Notes under the pieces: model-generated
What the model was told of the DNA's origin: nothing
Seen by the model: only the letters and a program-made list of their open reading frames with translations
Database searches by the model: none
NCBI RefSeq assembly: GCF_040869045.1
Contig: NW_027136908.1
Span: 310,001 to 374,000 of the forward strand
DNA length: 64,000 nucleotides
Direction: 5' to 3'
From: Eurosta solidaginis
Lineage: Eukaryota > Arthropoda > Insecta > Diptera > Tephritidae
In this document: positions 52,806 to 62,880 of the stretch, in pieces
Numbering within the stretch: position 1 is the stretch's first letter
Layout of the letters: the number at the start of each line of letters is the position of its first letter
Position numbers and translations under genes: made by a program

Positions 52806-55630
52806 TTCATTACCAAAATGTTCGTGGTTTACGATCTAAATTAAATACCTTTTTTCTTAACAGTTTCGCTTTTACAGCGCAGGTTGTTGCTTTCACCGAG
52901 ACCTGGTTAAAACCTGACAATTTTAACGCTGAGCTTTTTTCAAGTAACTACGTCGTTTACCGGCGTGATCGTATATCTAGAGCAGGCGGTGTTCTTATTG
53001 CTGTGGACTCAAGTCTTTCATCCGAGTTGCTGTTGTCGGACAACGCATTTGATATTGAGTTTATAGCAGTAAAGATTTCAATGCGATGTTTTAACTTATA
53101 TATTTGTTGCTCATATATTCCGCCCCGGTCGGATATATATGTTTACAATTGCCATAATTTAGCTATTCGAAACTTGTACTCTCAGTTGCGAGACAAAGAT
53201 CGCTTAGTCGTTCTTGGTGATTTCAACTTACCCTCGGTAAATTGGATTAGCTTGAGCGACTCAAACACTTTGACTCCCACCTGTCAGCATGATTTCGTTA
53301 AGACTATTTTAGATACATCTCTCGTACAGATCAACAATGTTTTAAATTGTAAAAACAAGATTCTTGACCTGGTATTTGTGGATGAATCAGTGGGTATTGC
53401 TCTCAATCGTATTTCTCCTTTATCTTTTCCAGAAGATCCCTTACATCCTACGCTTGAAATAGAAATTGATATTATTCAGCCTCCTATGGAGCTGTGCTTT
53501 ACAAAATTAAAATCTCGATCCCGCTCAAGATGTTTTTATAAGGCGGACTTCATAAAACTCAACGAATTGATTGCTACTCATGACTGGTCAGATCTTTATT
53601 CGAGTAAGGACGTCAACTCAGCGACTTCATTATTTTACGGTATTCTTGATGGCTTCTTTGAAAGCTGTGTCCCCCTTCGATGTGTTAGTGCTGGAACAAG
53701 TAAACCACCTTGGTTCACAAGACAACTTATTAGACTCAATAATGTTAAATCTAGGCTTTATAAACGTTTCAAGAGATCAGGATCGTCTGCCGATTTTTCT
53801 AAATATTCGGTTGCTCGTTGCAACTTTCATTGTCTAAACCAACAATGTTATAAATTGTACTTAAGCAGTTGTAAATTTCAATTTTTCAACAATCCGAAAA
53901 GATTTTACAGTTTTGTTAATTCCAAGAGGAAAACATCTGGTTTTCCAGCTACTTTTTCTATTGGTTGCAAGAATGCTAGTTCTGATAATGATATTGCGGA
54001 ATTATTTGCAGAACTCTTCAGGTCGACCTACTCATCTAAACGTTTTCAACCCGGTCAACACTCCTACAACTTGGAAAGTTTTAATTGCATTCCTAATCCA
54101 GTAATTGATAAGAATACTGTTCTTCAGAGCCTTCTCGGTTTGAAACCGATTTTTTCTCCGGGTCCAGATGGTGTTCCTAGTTGTGTACTCAAATACTGTG
54201 CAGTTAACTTATCTGAGCCGATACCTAAATTATTCCAATTATCTGTGGAATCTGCCACTTTTCCATTGATTTGGAAGAAATCATTTATTATACCTTTACA
54301 CAAAAAAGGTAGTAGGTCTAGTATCGAGAACTATAGAGGTATAGCTAAGCTTTCAGCTATTCCCAAAACATTTGAGCGAATAATTACATGTCAACTTCAA
54401 CACATGTGTAGCTCCATATTATCGCCCTGCCAGCATGGGTTTGTGCCGCGTAGATCAACTACTACCAACTTGCTAGAGTTTACTTCTTTTGTAATGGATG
54501 GATTTTTAAACAATAAGCAAACGGATGTGATCTATACCGACTTCAGTAAAGCGTTTGACTCTGTCAATCATGAGCTTTTAGTTTACAAACTTGATTTACT
54601 TGGATTTCCAAAGCATTTGCTTGCATGGCTCGAAAGCTATCTCGCGAATCGGACTCAACAAGTTTTGTTTAAAAACAGCTTTTCTAGGTTGTTTGATGTA
54701 ACGTCTGGTGTGCCTCAGGGTAGTCATTTGGGTCCGTTACTTTTTACCTTGTTTATAAATGACTTACCACAAACTCTCATACATTCCCGAACTCTTATGT
54801 ATGCAGATGATGTTAAACTTTGTTACTCATACTTTCCTTCGGAGTCTTCCCGTGTGGAGTTTCTTCAGGCAGACATGGACTCATTTCAATGTTGGTGTAC
54901 TGCAAATTTACTAGTTTTGAATTGCTCGAAGTGTAAACTAATGACATTTCACCGAGTGAAGCCAAGTTTGACATCGTATACGTTAAACAGCACGCCTTTG
55001 GAGCGTATATCTGTCGTAAGTGATCTAGGCGTTCTTTTCGATCCTAAACTGACTTTTAATACGCATATCTCATCAATGGTAAGCAAAGCTACGGGTATAC
55101 TCGGTTTTGTGAAGCGATGGGCTAAGGAGTTTAATGATCCGTATCTGACTAAGACCCTCTACACATCGTTGGTACGACCAATCTTAGAGTATTGTTCGTG
55201 TGTCTGGTGCCCAGGGTATCAAAACTTTATAAAGCGTATTGAGTCAGTACAGAAGCAATTCATTATATTTGCACTACGTGGTCTTAACTGGGATTCTAGT
55301 GTGCATTTGCCACCATATAGAAATAGGCTTCTCCTTATAAATCTGCCAACTTTAGAAAATCGAAGAACTTTACTCGGGGTAATGTTCATTCACAAGCTCA
55401 TTATGGGCGAGATCGACTCATCTGATCTTGTTAGTCGACTAAATTTTGCTGTTCCTGGTAGAACGTCCAGGCACTTTGTGCCTTTTTATTTACCACTTTG
55501 CCGGCAAAATTTTGCCAAAAATAATCCACTGCGAAGTTGGTGTTCGCACTACAACAACTTGTATAACTGCATCAGTTTTGAATGTTCGTTTTCCGAGTTG
55601 CATAATTCAATACTGTCACGTCTGCCCTGA
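52778..55630 (+). CDS. Retrotransposon ORF2: APE endonuclease and reverse transcriptase
   Basis: Endonuclease and polymerase of target-primed reverse transcription. APE motifs in order: QNVRGL with Asn at 52817, TETWL with Glu at 52898, GDFN at 53216-53227, LDLVF with Asp at 53366, and a likely catalytic His at 53444 (PLHPTL). RT motifs: SPGPDG at 54155-54172, TDFSKAFD with Asp at 54539, SGVPQGSHLGPLLF from 54704, and YADD at 54800-54811. A thumb region follows (LEYCSCVWCPGY). There is no RNase H domain. The frame is open from 52676, but the only early start-like codon is TTG at 52685. The first in-frame ATG is 53081, which would remove the Asn and Glu motifs. The start given here is therefore the first codon read after a -1 slip at the end of ORF1 (950 aa; 1412 aa as fusion). 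The stop TGA is at 55628-55630. No disabling mutation is seen. Confidence 0.9.
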   Translation, partial: VVTDSLSIVVHYQNVRGLRSKLNTFFLNSFAFTAQVVAFTETWLKPDNFNAELFSSNYVVYRRDRISRAGGVLIAVDSSLSSELLLSDNAFDIEFIAVKISMRCFNLYICCSYIPPRSDIYVYNCHNLAIRNLYSQLRDKDRLVVLGDFNLPSVNWISLSDSNTLTPTCQHDFVKTILDTSLVQINNVLNCKNKILDLVFVDESVGIALNRISPLSFPEDPLHPTLEIEIDIIQPPMELCFTKLKSRSRSRCFYKADFIKLNELIATHDWSDLYSSKDVNSATSLFYGILDGFFESCVPLRCVSAGTSKPPWFTRQLIRLNNVKSRLYKRFKRSGSSADFSKYSVARCNFHCLNQQCYKLYLSSCKFQFFNNPKRFYSFVNSKRKTSGFPATFSIGCKNASSDNDIAELFAELFRSTYSSKRFQPGQHSYNLESFNCIPNPVIDKNTVLQSLLGLKPIFSPGPDGVPSCVLKYCAVNLSEPIPKLFQLSVESATFPLIWKKSFIIPLHKKGSRSSIENYRGIAKLSAIPKTFERIITCQLQHMCSSILSPCQHGFVPRRSTTTNLLEFTSFVMDGFLNNKQTDVIYTDFSKAFDSVNHELLVYKLDLLGFPKHLLAWLESYLANRTQQVLFKNSFSRLFDVTSGVPQGSHLGPLLFTLFINDLPQTLIHSRTLMYADDVKLCYSYFPSESSRVEFLQADMDSFQCWCTANLLVLNCSKCKLMTFHRVKPSLTSYTLNSTPLERISVVSDLGVLFDPKLTFNTHISSMVSKATGILGFVKRWAKEFNDPYLTKTLYTSLVRPILEYCSCVWCPGYQNFIKRIESVQKQFIIFALRGLNWDSSVHLPPYRNRLLLINLPTLENRRTLLGVMFIHKLIMGEIDSSDLVSRLNFAVPGRTSRHFVPFYLPLCRQNFAKNNPLRSWCSHYNNLYNCISFECSFSELHNSILSRLP

Positions 55631-55713
55631 TATTTTGTACTTTCTTTCCTATGTATGGTTGAATTTAAATATTTTTAATTATAACATTAATTTTATGTTT
55701 TATATATCTTAGT

Positions 55714-55741
55714 AGTCGACCGCATTGTGTCTGTGTCGACT
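55714..55741 (+). other. 3' UTR stem-loop, putative RT recognition hairpin
   Basis: AGTCGAC (55714-55720) is perfectly complementary to GTCGACT (55735-55741), giving a 7-bp stem with a 14-nt loop (55721-55734). Its place just upstream of the terminal tandem repeats parallels the conserved 3' hairpin of UnaL2/L2 LINEs needed to prime reverse transcription. The function here is inferred from position and shape. Confidence 0.6.
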
Positions 55742-55749
55742 TTAATCCA

Positions 55750-55755
55750 AATAAA
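55750..55755 (+). terminator. Polyadenylation signal AATAAA
   Basis: A canonical AATAAA lies 10 bp before the end of the element, overlapping the start of the terminal TAAAT repeats. Many satellite monomers downstream also contain AATAAA within CAAAAATAAAATCG, so readthrough transcripts could be processed there. Confidence 0.5.
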
Positions 55756-55766
55756 TTAAATTAAAT
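55752..55766 (+). repeat. Terminal (TAAAT)3 tail of the retrotransposon
   Basis: Three copies of TAAAT (55752-55756, 55757-55761, 55762-55766) end the element in place of poly(A). The last T can equally be the first base of satellite TTATACC, so the exact boundary is ambiguous by a few bases. Short tandem tails are known in CR1 and L2 LINEs. Confidence 0.7.
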
Positions 55767-56303
55767 TATACCTTTTAGTCGGTTAACCCCACCCAGTATG
55801 ACGTAGAAATTGAACCGTTAGCGATAGAACCTTGGATCAGCTTGTGGATTAATATACACAGAAAAACCTACCATCTGCAAAAATAAAATCGATTCTGTCT
55901 TGCTTGGTTCAATAGATATGGACACTTATCCCTTTTAGTCGGTTAACCTCACCCAGTTTGACGTAGAAATTGAACCGTTAGCGATAGATCCTTGGATCAG
56001 CTTTTGGGTTAATGTACACATAAAAACCTACCATCTGCAAAAATAAAATCGATTCTGTCTTGCTTGGTTCAATAGATATGGACACTTATCCCTTTTAGTC
56101 GGTTAACCCCACCCAGTATGACGTAGAAATTGAACCGTTAGCGATAGAACCTTGGATCAGCTAGTGGATTAATATACACATAAAAACCTACCATCTGCAA
56201 AAATAAAATCGATTCTGTCTTGCTTAGTTCAATAGATATGGACACTTATCCCTTTTATGACGTAGAAATTGAACCGTTAGCGATAGAACCTTGGATCAGC
56301 TTG

Positions 56304-59300
56304 TGTTGAATATGCACATAAAAACCTACCATCTGCAAAAATAAATTCGATTCTACCTTGCTTGGTTCAATAGATATGGACACTTATCCCTATTAGTCGG
56401 TTAACCCCACCTAGTATGACGTAGAAATTGAACCGTTAGCGACAGAACCTTGGATCAGCATGTGGATTAATATACACATAAAAACCTATCATCTGCAAAA
56501 ACAAAATCGATTCTGTCTTGCTTGGTTCAATAGATATGGACACTTATCCCTTTTAGTCGGTTAACCCCACACAGTATGACGTAGAAATTGAACCGTTAGC
56601 GATAGAACCTTGGATCAGCTTGTGGATTAATATACACATAAAAACCTATCATCTGCAAAAACAAAATCGATTCTATCTTGCATGGTACAATAGATATGGA
56701 CACTTATCCCTTTTAGTCGGTTAACCCCTCCCAGCATGACGTAGAAATTGAACCGTTAGCGATAGAACCTTGGATCAGCTTGAAGATTAATATACACATA
56801 AAAACCTATCATCTGCAAAAACAAAATCGATTCTATCTTGCATGGTTCAATAGATATGGACACTTATCCCTTTTAGTCGGTTAACCCCACCCAGTATGAC
56901 GTAGAAATTGAACCGTTAGCGATAGAACCTTGGATCTGCTTGTGGATTAATATACGCATAAAAACCTATCATCTGCAAAAACAAAATCGATTCTATTTTG
57001 CATGGTTCAATAGATATGGACACTTATCCCTTTTAGTCGGTTAACCCCACCCAGTATGACGTAGAAATTGAACAGTTAGCGATAGAACCTTGGATCAGCT
57101 TGTGGATTAATATACACATAAAAACCTATAATGCAAAAATAAAATCGATTCTATTTTGCTTGGTTCAATAGATATGGACACTTATCCCTTTTATGACGTA
57201 GAAATTGAACCGTTAGCGATAGAACCTTGGATCAGCTTGTGGCTTAATATACACATAAAAACCTATCATCTGCAAAAACAAAATCGATTCTATCTTGCAT
57301 GGTTCAATAGATATGGACACTTATCCCTTTTATGACGTAGAAATTGAACCGTTAGCGATAGAACCTTGGATCAGCTTGTGGATTATTATACACATAAAAA
57401 CCTATAATGCAAAAATAAAATCGATTCTATTTTGCTTGGTTCAATAGATATGGACACTTATCCCTTTTATGACGTAGAAATTGAACCGTTAGCGATAGAA
57501 TCTTGGATCAGCTTGTGGATTAATATACACATAAAAACCTATAATGCAAAAATAAAATCGATTCTATTTTGCTTGGTTCAATAGATATGGACACTTATCC
57601 CTTTTATGACGTAGAAATTGAACCGTTAGCGATAGAATCTTGGATCAGCTTGTGGATTAATATACACATAAAAACCTATCATCTGCAAAAATAAATTCGA
57701 TTCTACCTTGCTTGGTTCAATAGATATGGACACTGATCCCTATTAGTCGGTTAACCGCACCTAGTATGACGTAGAAATTGAACCGTTAGCGATAGAATCT
57801 TGGATCAGCTTGTGGATTAATATACACATAAAAACCTATCATCTGCAAAAACAAAATCGATTCTGTCTTGCTTGGTTCAATAGATATGGACACTTATCCC
57901 TTTTAGTCGGTTAACCCCACACAGTATGACGTAGAAATTGAACCGTTAGCGATAGAACCTTGGATCAGCTTGTGGATTAATATACACATAAAAACCTACC
58001 ACCTGCAAAAATAAAATCGATTCTATCTTGCTTGGTTCAATATATATGGACACTTATCCCTTTTAGTCGGTTAACCACACCCAGTATAACGTAGAAATTG
58101 AACCGTTAGCGATAGAACCTTGGATCAGCTTGTGTTGAATATGCACATAAAAACCTACCATCTGCAAAAATAAATTCGATTCTACCTTGCTTGGTTCAAT
58201 AGATATGGACACTTATCCCTATTAGTCGGTTAACCCCACCTAGTATGACGTAGAAATTGAACCGTTAGCGACAGAACCTTGGATCAGCATGTGGATTAAT
58301 ATACACATAAAAACCTATCATCTGCAAAAACAAAATCGATTCTGTCTTGCTTGGTTCAATAGATATGGACACTTATCCCTTTTAGTCGGTTAACCCCACA
58401 CAGTATGACGTAGAAATTGAACCGTTAGCGATAGAACCTTGGATCAGCTTGTGGATTAATATACACATAAAAACCTATCATCTGCAAAAACAAAATCGAT
58501 TCTATCTTGCATGGTACAATAGATATGGACACTTATCCCTTTTAGTCGGTTAACCCCACCCAGCATGACGTAGAAATTGAACCGTTAGCGATAGAACCTT
58601 GGATCAGCTTGAGGATTAATATACACATAAAAACCTATCATCTGCAAAAACAAAGTCGATTCTATCTTGCATGGTTCAATAGATATGGACACTTATCCCT
58701 TTTAGTCGGTTAACCTCACCCAGTATGACGTAGAAATTGAACCGTTAGCGATAGAACCTTGGATCTGCTTGTGGATTAATATGCGCATAAAAACCTATCA
58801 TCTGCAAAAACAAAATCGATTCTATTTTGCATGGTTCAATACATATGGACACTTATCCCTTTTAGTCGGTTAACCCCACCCAGTATGACGTAGAAATTGA
58901 ACCGTTAGCGATAGAACCTTGGATCAGCTTGTGGATTAATATACACATAAAAACCTATAATGCAAAAATAAAATCGATTCTATTTTGCTTGGTTCAATAG
59001 ATATGGACACTTATCCCTTTTATGACGTAGAAATTGAACCGTTAGCGATAGAACCTTGGATCAGCTTGTGGCTTAATATACACATAAAAACCTATCATCT
59101 GCAAAAACAAAATCGATTCTATCTTGCATGGTTCAATAGATATGGACACTTATCCCTTTTATGACGTAGAAATTGAACCGTTAGCGATAGAACCTTGGAT
59201 CAGCTTGTGGATTATTATACACATAAAAACCTATAATGCAAAAATAAAATCGATTCTATTTTGCTTGGTTCAATAGATATGGACACTTATCCCTTTTATG

Positions 59301-59961
59301 ACGTAGAAATTGAACCGTTAGCGATAGAACCTTGGATCAGCTTGTGGATTAATATACACATAAAAACCTATAATGCAAAAATTAAATCGATTCTATTTTG
59401 CTTGGTTCAATAGATATGGACACTTATCCCTTTTATGACGTAGAAATTGAACCGTTAGCGATAGAATCTTGGATCAGCTTGTGGATTAATATACACATAA
59501 AAACCTATCATCTGCAAAAATAAATTCGATTCTACCTTGCTTGGTTCAATAGATATGGACACTTATCCCTATTAGTCGGTTAACCGCACCTAGTATGACG
59601 TAGAAATTGAACCGTTAGCGATAGAATCTTGGATCAGCTTGTGGATTAATATACACATAAAAACCTATCATCTGCAAAAACAAAATCGATTCTGTCTTGC
59701 TTGGTTCAATAGATATGGACACTTATCCCTTTTAGTCGGTTAACCCCACACAGTATGACGTAGAAATTGAACCGTTAGCGATAGAACCTTGGATCAGCTT
59801 GTGGATTAATATACACATAAAAACCTACCACCTGCAAAAATAAAATCGATTCTATCTTGCTTGGTTCAATAGATATGGACACTTATCCCTTTTAGTCGGT
59901 TAACCCCACCCAGTATAACGTAGAAATTGAACCGTTAGCGATAGAACCTTGGATCAGCTTG
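56304..59961 (+). repeat. Higher-order repeat, about 1829-bp period, with short monomers
   Basis: A rare marker TGTGTTGAATATGCAC occurs at 56302 and 58131, and the variant order after it repeats at an offset of about 1829 bp: AGCATGTGG, CATGGTACAATAG, GATCTGCTTG with ATACGC or ATGCGC, a run of short monomers, then GGTTAACCGCACC. The unit is not a multiple of 160 because it contains several 137/139-bp monomers (junctions at about 57188, 57328, 57465 and 57600 in copy 1). Confidence 0.8.
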
Positions 59962-62880
59962 TGGATTAATATACACATAAAAACCTATCATCTGCAAAAA
60001 CAAAATCGATTCTATCTTGCTTGGTTCAATAGATATGGACACTTATCCCTTTTAGTCGGTTAACCCCACCCAGTTTGACGTAGAAATTTAACCGTTAGCG
60101 ATAGAACCTTGGGTCAGCTTGTGGATTAATACGCACATAAAAACCTAAAATCTGCAAAAATAAATTCGATTCTACCTTCCTTGGTTCAATAGATATGGAC
60201 ACTTATCCCTATTAGTCGGTTAACCCCACCTAGTATGACGTAGAAATTGAACCGTTAGCGATAGAATCTTGGATCAGCTTGTGGATTAATATACACATAA
60301 AAACCTATCATCTGCAAAAACAAAATCGATTCTGTCTTGCTTGGTTCAATAGATATGGACACTTATCCATTTTAGTCGGTTAACCCCACACAGTATGACG
60401 TAGAAATTGAACCGTTAGCGATAGAATCTTGGATCAGCTTTTGGATTAATATACACATAAAAACCTAGCATCTGCAAAAATAAAATCGATTCTGTCTTGC
60501 TTGGTTCAATAGATATGGACACTTATCCCTTTTAGTCGGTTAACCCCACCCAGTTTGACGTAGAAATTGAACCGTTAGCGATAGAACCTTGGATCAGCTT
60601 GTGGATTAGTATGCCCATAAGAACCTACCATCTGCAAAAATAAAATCGATTCTGTCTTGCTTGGTTCAATAGATATGGACACTTATCCCTTTTAGTCGGT
60701 TAACCCCACCCAGCATGACGTAGAAATTGAACCGTTTGCGATAGAACCTTGGATCATCTTTTGGATTAATATACACATAAAAACCTACCATCTGCAAAAA
60801 TAGAATCGATTCTGTCTTGCTTGGTTCAATAGATATGGACACTTATCCCTTTTAGTCGGTTAACCCCACCCAGTATGACGTAGAAATTGAACCGCTATCG
60901 ATAGAACCTTGGATCAGCTTTTGGATTAATAAACACATAAAAACCTATAATGCAAAAATAAAATCGATTCTATTTTGCTTGGTTCAATAGATATGGACAC
61001 TTATCCCTTTTATGACGTAGAAATTGAACCGTTAGCGATAGAACCTTGGATCAGCTTGTGGATTAATATACACATAAAAACCTATCATCTGCAAAAACAA
61101 AATCGATTCTATCTTGCATGGTTCAATAGATATGGACACTTATCCCTTTTAGTCGGTTAACCCCACCCAGTATGACGTAGAAATTGAACCGTTAGCGATA
61201 GAACCTTGAATCAGCTTGCGGATTAATATACACATAAAAACCTATCATCTGCAAAAACAAAATCGATTCTATCTTGCATGGTTCAATAGATATGGACACT
61301 TATCCCTTTTAGTCGGTTAACCCCACCCAGTATGACGTAGAAATTAAACCGTTAAAGATAGAGTTTAGATCAGCTTGTGGATTAATATACACATAAAAAC
61401 ATATCATCTGCAAAAACAGAATCGATTCTATCTTGCATGGTTCAATAGATATGGACACTTATCCCTTTTAGTCGGTTAACCCCACCCAGTATGATGTAGA
61501 AATTGAACCGTTAGCGGGAGAATCCTGGATCAGCTTGTGGATTAATATACACATAAAAACCTATCATCTGCAAAAACAAAATCGATTCTGTCTTGCTTGG
61601 TTCAATAGATATGGACACTTATCCCTTTTAGTCGGTTAACCCCACCCAGTATGACGTAGAAATTGAACCGTTAGCGATAGAACCTTGGATCAGCTAGTGG
61701 ATTAATATACACATAAAAACCTACCATCTGCAAAAATAAAATCGATTCTGTCTTGCTTAGTTCAATAGATATGGAAACTTATCCCTTTTATGACGTAGAA
61801 ATTGAACCGTTAGCGATAGAACCTTGGATCAGCTTGTGGATTAATATACACATAAAAACCTATAATGCAAAAATAAAATCGATTCTATTTTGCTTGGTTC
61901 AATAGATATGGACACTTATCCCTTTTATGACGTAGAAATTGAACCGTTAGCGATAGAATCTTGGATCAGCTTGTGGATTAATATACACATAAAAACCTAT
62001 CATCTGCAAAAATAAATTCGATTCTACCTTGCTTGGTTCAATAGATATGGACACTTATCCCTATTAGTCGGTTAACCCCACCTAGTATGACGTAGAAATT
62101 GAACCGTTAGCGATAGAATCTTGGATCAGCTTGTGGATTAATACACACATAAAAACCTATCATCTGCAAAAACAAAATCGATTCTGTCTTGCTTGGTTCA
62201 ATAGATATGGACACTTATCCCTTTTAGTCGGTTAACCCCACACAGTATGACGTAGAAATTGAACCGTTAGCGATAGAACCTTGGATCAGCTTGTGGATTA
62301 ATATACACATAAAAACCTATCATCTGCAAAAACAAAATCGATTCTGTCTTGCTTGGTTCAATAGATATGGACACTTATCCCTTTTAGTCGGTTAACCCCA
62401 CACAGTATGACGTAGAAATTGAACCGTTAGCGATAGAACCTTGGATCAGCTTGTGGATTAATATACACATAAAAACCTATCATCTGCAAAAACAAAATCG
62501 ATTCTATCTTGCTTGGTTCAATAGATATGGACACTTATCCCTTTTAGTCGGTTAACCCCACCCAGTTTGACGTAGAAATTTAACCGTTAGCGATAGAACC
62601 TTGGGTCAGCTTGTGGATTAATACGCACATAAAAACCTAAAATCTGCAAAAATAAATTCGATTCTACCTTCCTTGGTTCAATAGATATGGACACTTATCC
62701 CTATTAGTCGGTTAACCCCACCTAGTATGACGTAGAAATTGAACCGTTAGCGATAGAATCTTGGATCAGCTTGTGGATTAATATACACATAAAAACCTAT
62801 CATCTGCAAAAACAAAATCGATTCTGTCTTGCTTGGTTCAATAGATATGGACACTTATCCCTATTAGTCGGTTAACCCCA
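59962..62880 (+). repeat. Satellite segment paralogous to the block left of the retrotransposon
   Basis: Satellite monomers whose order follows 49380-51281: GAAATTTAACCG, ATACGCACATAAAAACC, TTCCTTGGTTC, TAGTATGCCCATAAG, GATCATCTTTTGG, a short monomer near 60940-61010, GTTAAAGATAGAGTTTAG at about 61341 and GAATCCTGG at about 61518. It contains the uninterrupted equivalent of the retrotransposon target at 61618/61619. Further short monomers lie near 61790 and 61925. Confidence 0.75.
61608..61630 (+). other. Unfilled paralogous retrotransposon target site
   Basis: GATATGGACAC (ending 61618) is followed directly by TTATCCCTTTTAG. It sits in the paralogous block, one monomer after the GAATCCTGG marker, exactly where the element sits in the left block. 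It shows the pre-insertion sequence and supports an insertion between GGACAC and TTAT. Confidence 0.7.

Larger units (their letters stand above)
51282..55765 (+). mobile_element. Intact non-LTR (LINE) retrotransposon, CR1/L2-like
   Basis: A 4484-bp insertion of unrelated sequence within a satellite monomer. It has a 111-bp leader, ORF1 with a PHD finger (51393-52781), ORF2 with APE endonuclease and reverse transcriptase in the -1 frame (to 55630), and a 135-bp 3' UTR with stem-loop, AATAAA and a short TAAAT tandem tail. There are no LTRs and no RNase H or integrase domain. Both ORFs are open and all expected catalytic motifs are present, so the copy is young and could be active. PHD-bearing ORF1, lack of RNase H, a microsatellite tail instead of poly(A), and no clear target-site duplication together suggest the CR1/L2 side of the Jockey superfamily. 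This assignment is inference from features, not from a tree. Confidence 0.95.
55631..55765 (+). other. Retrotransposon 3' UTR
   Basis: A 135-bp AT-rich 3' UTR between the ORF2 stop and the resumed satellite. It holds, in order, an AT-rich stretch, a 7-bp stem-loop (55714-55741), an AATAAA signal (55750-55755) and a (TAAAT)3 tail. The compact layout of stem-loop then short terminal repeats resembles L2-type LINE tails, where the stem-loop is recognised by the reverse transcriptase. Confidence 0.8.

Noticed and set aside
51282..55765. LTR retrotransposon or integrated virus
   Set aside because: There are no long terminal repeats, protease, integrase, RNase H or envelope-like frame. The RT is of LINE type and the endonuclease is APE-type.
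55766..55790. Target-site deletion at the right LINE junction (satellite resuming only at CCTTTTAG)
   Set aside because: TTATACC differs from the common TTATCCC by one base, and that variant occurs in other monomers, so uninterrupted phase is the simpler reading. It is not fully excluded, because the tail is also T/A-rich.
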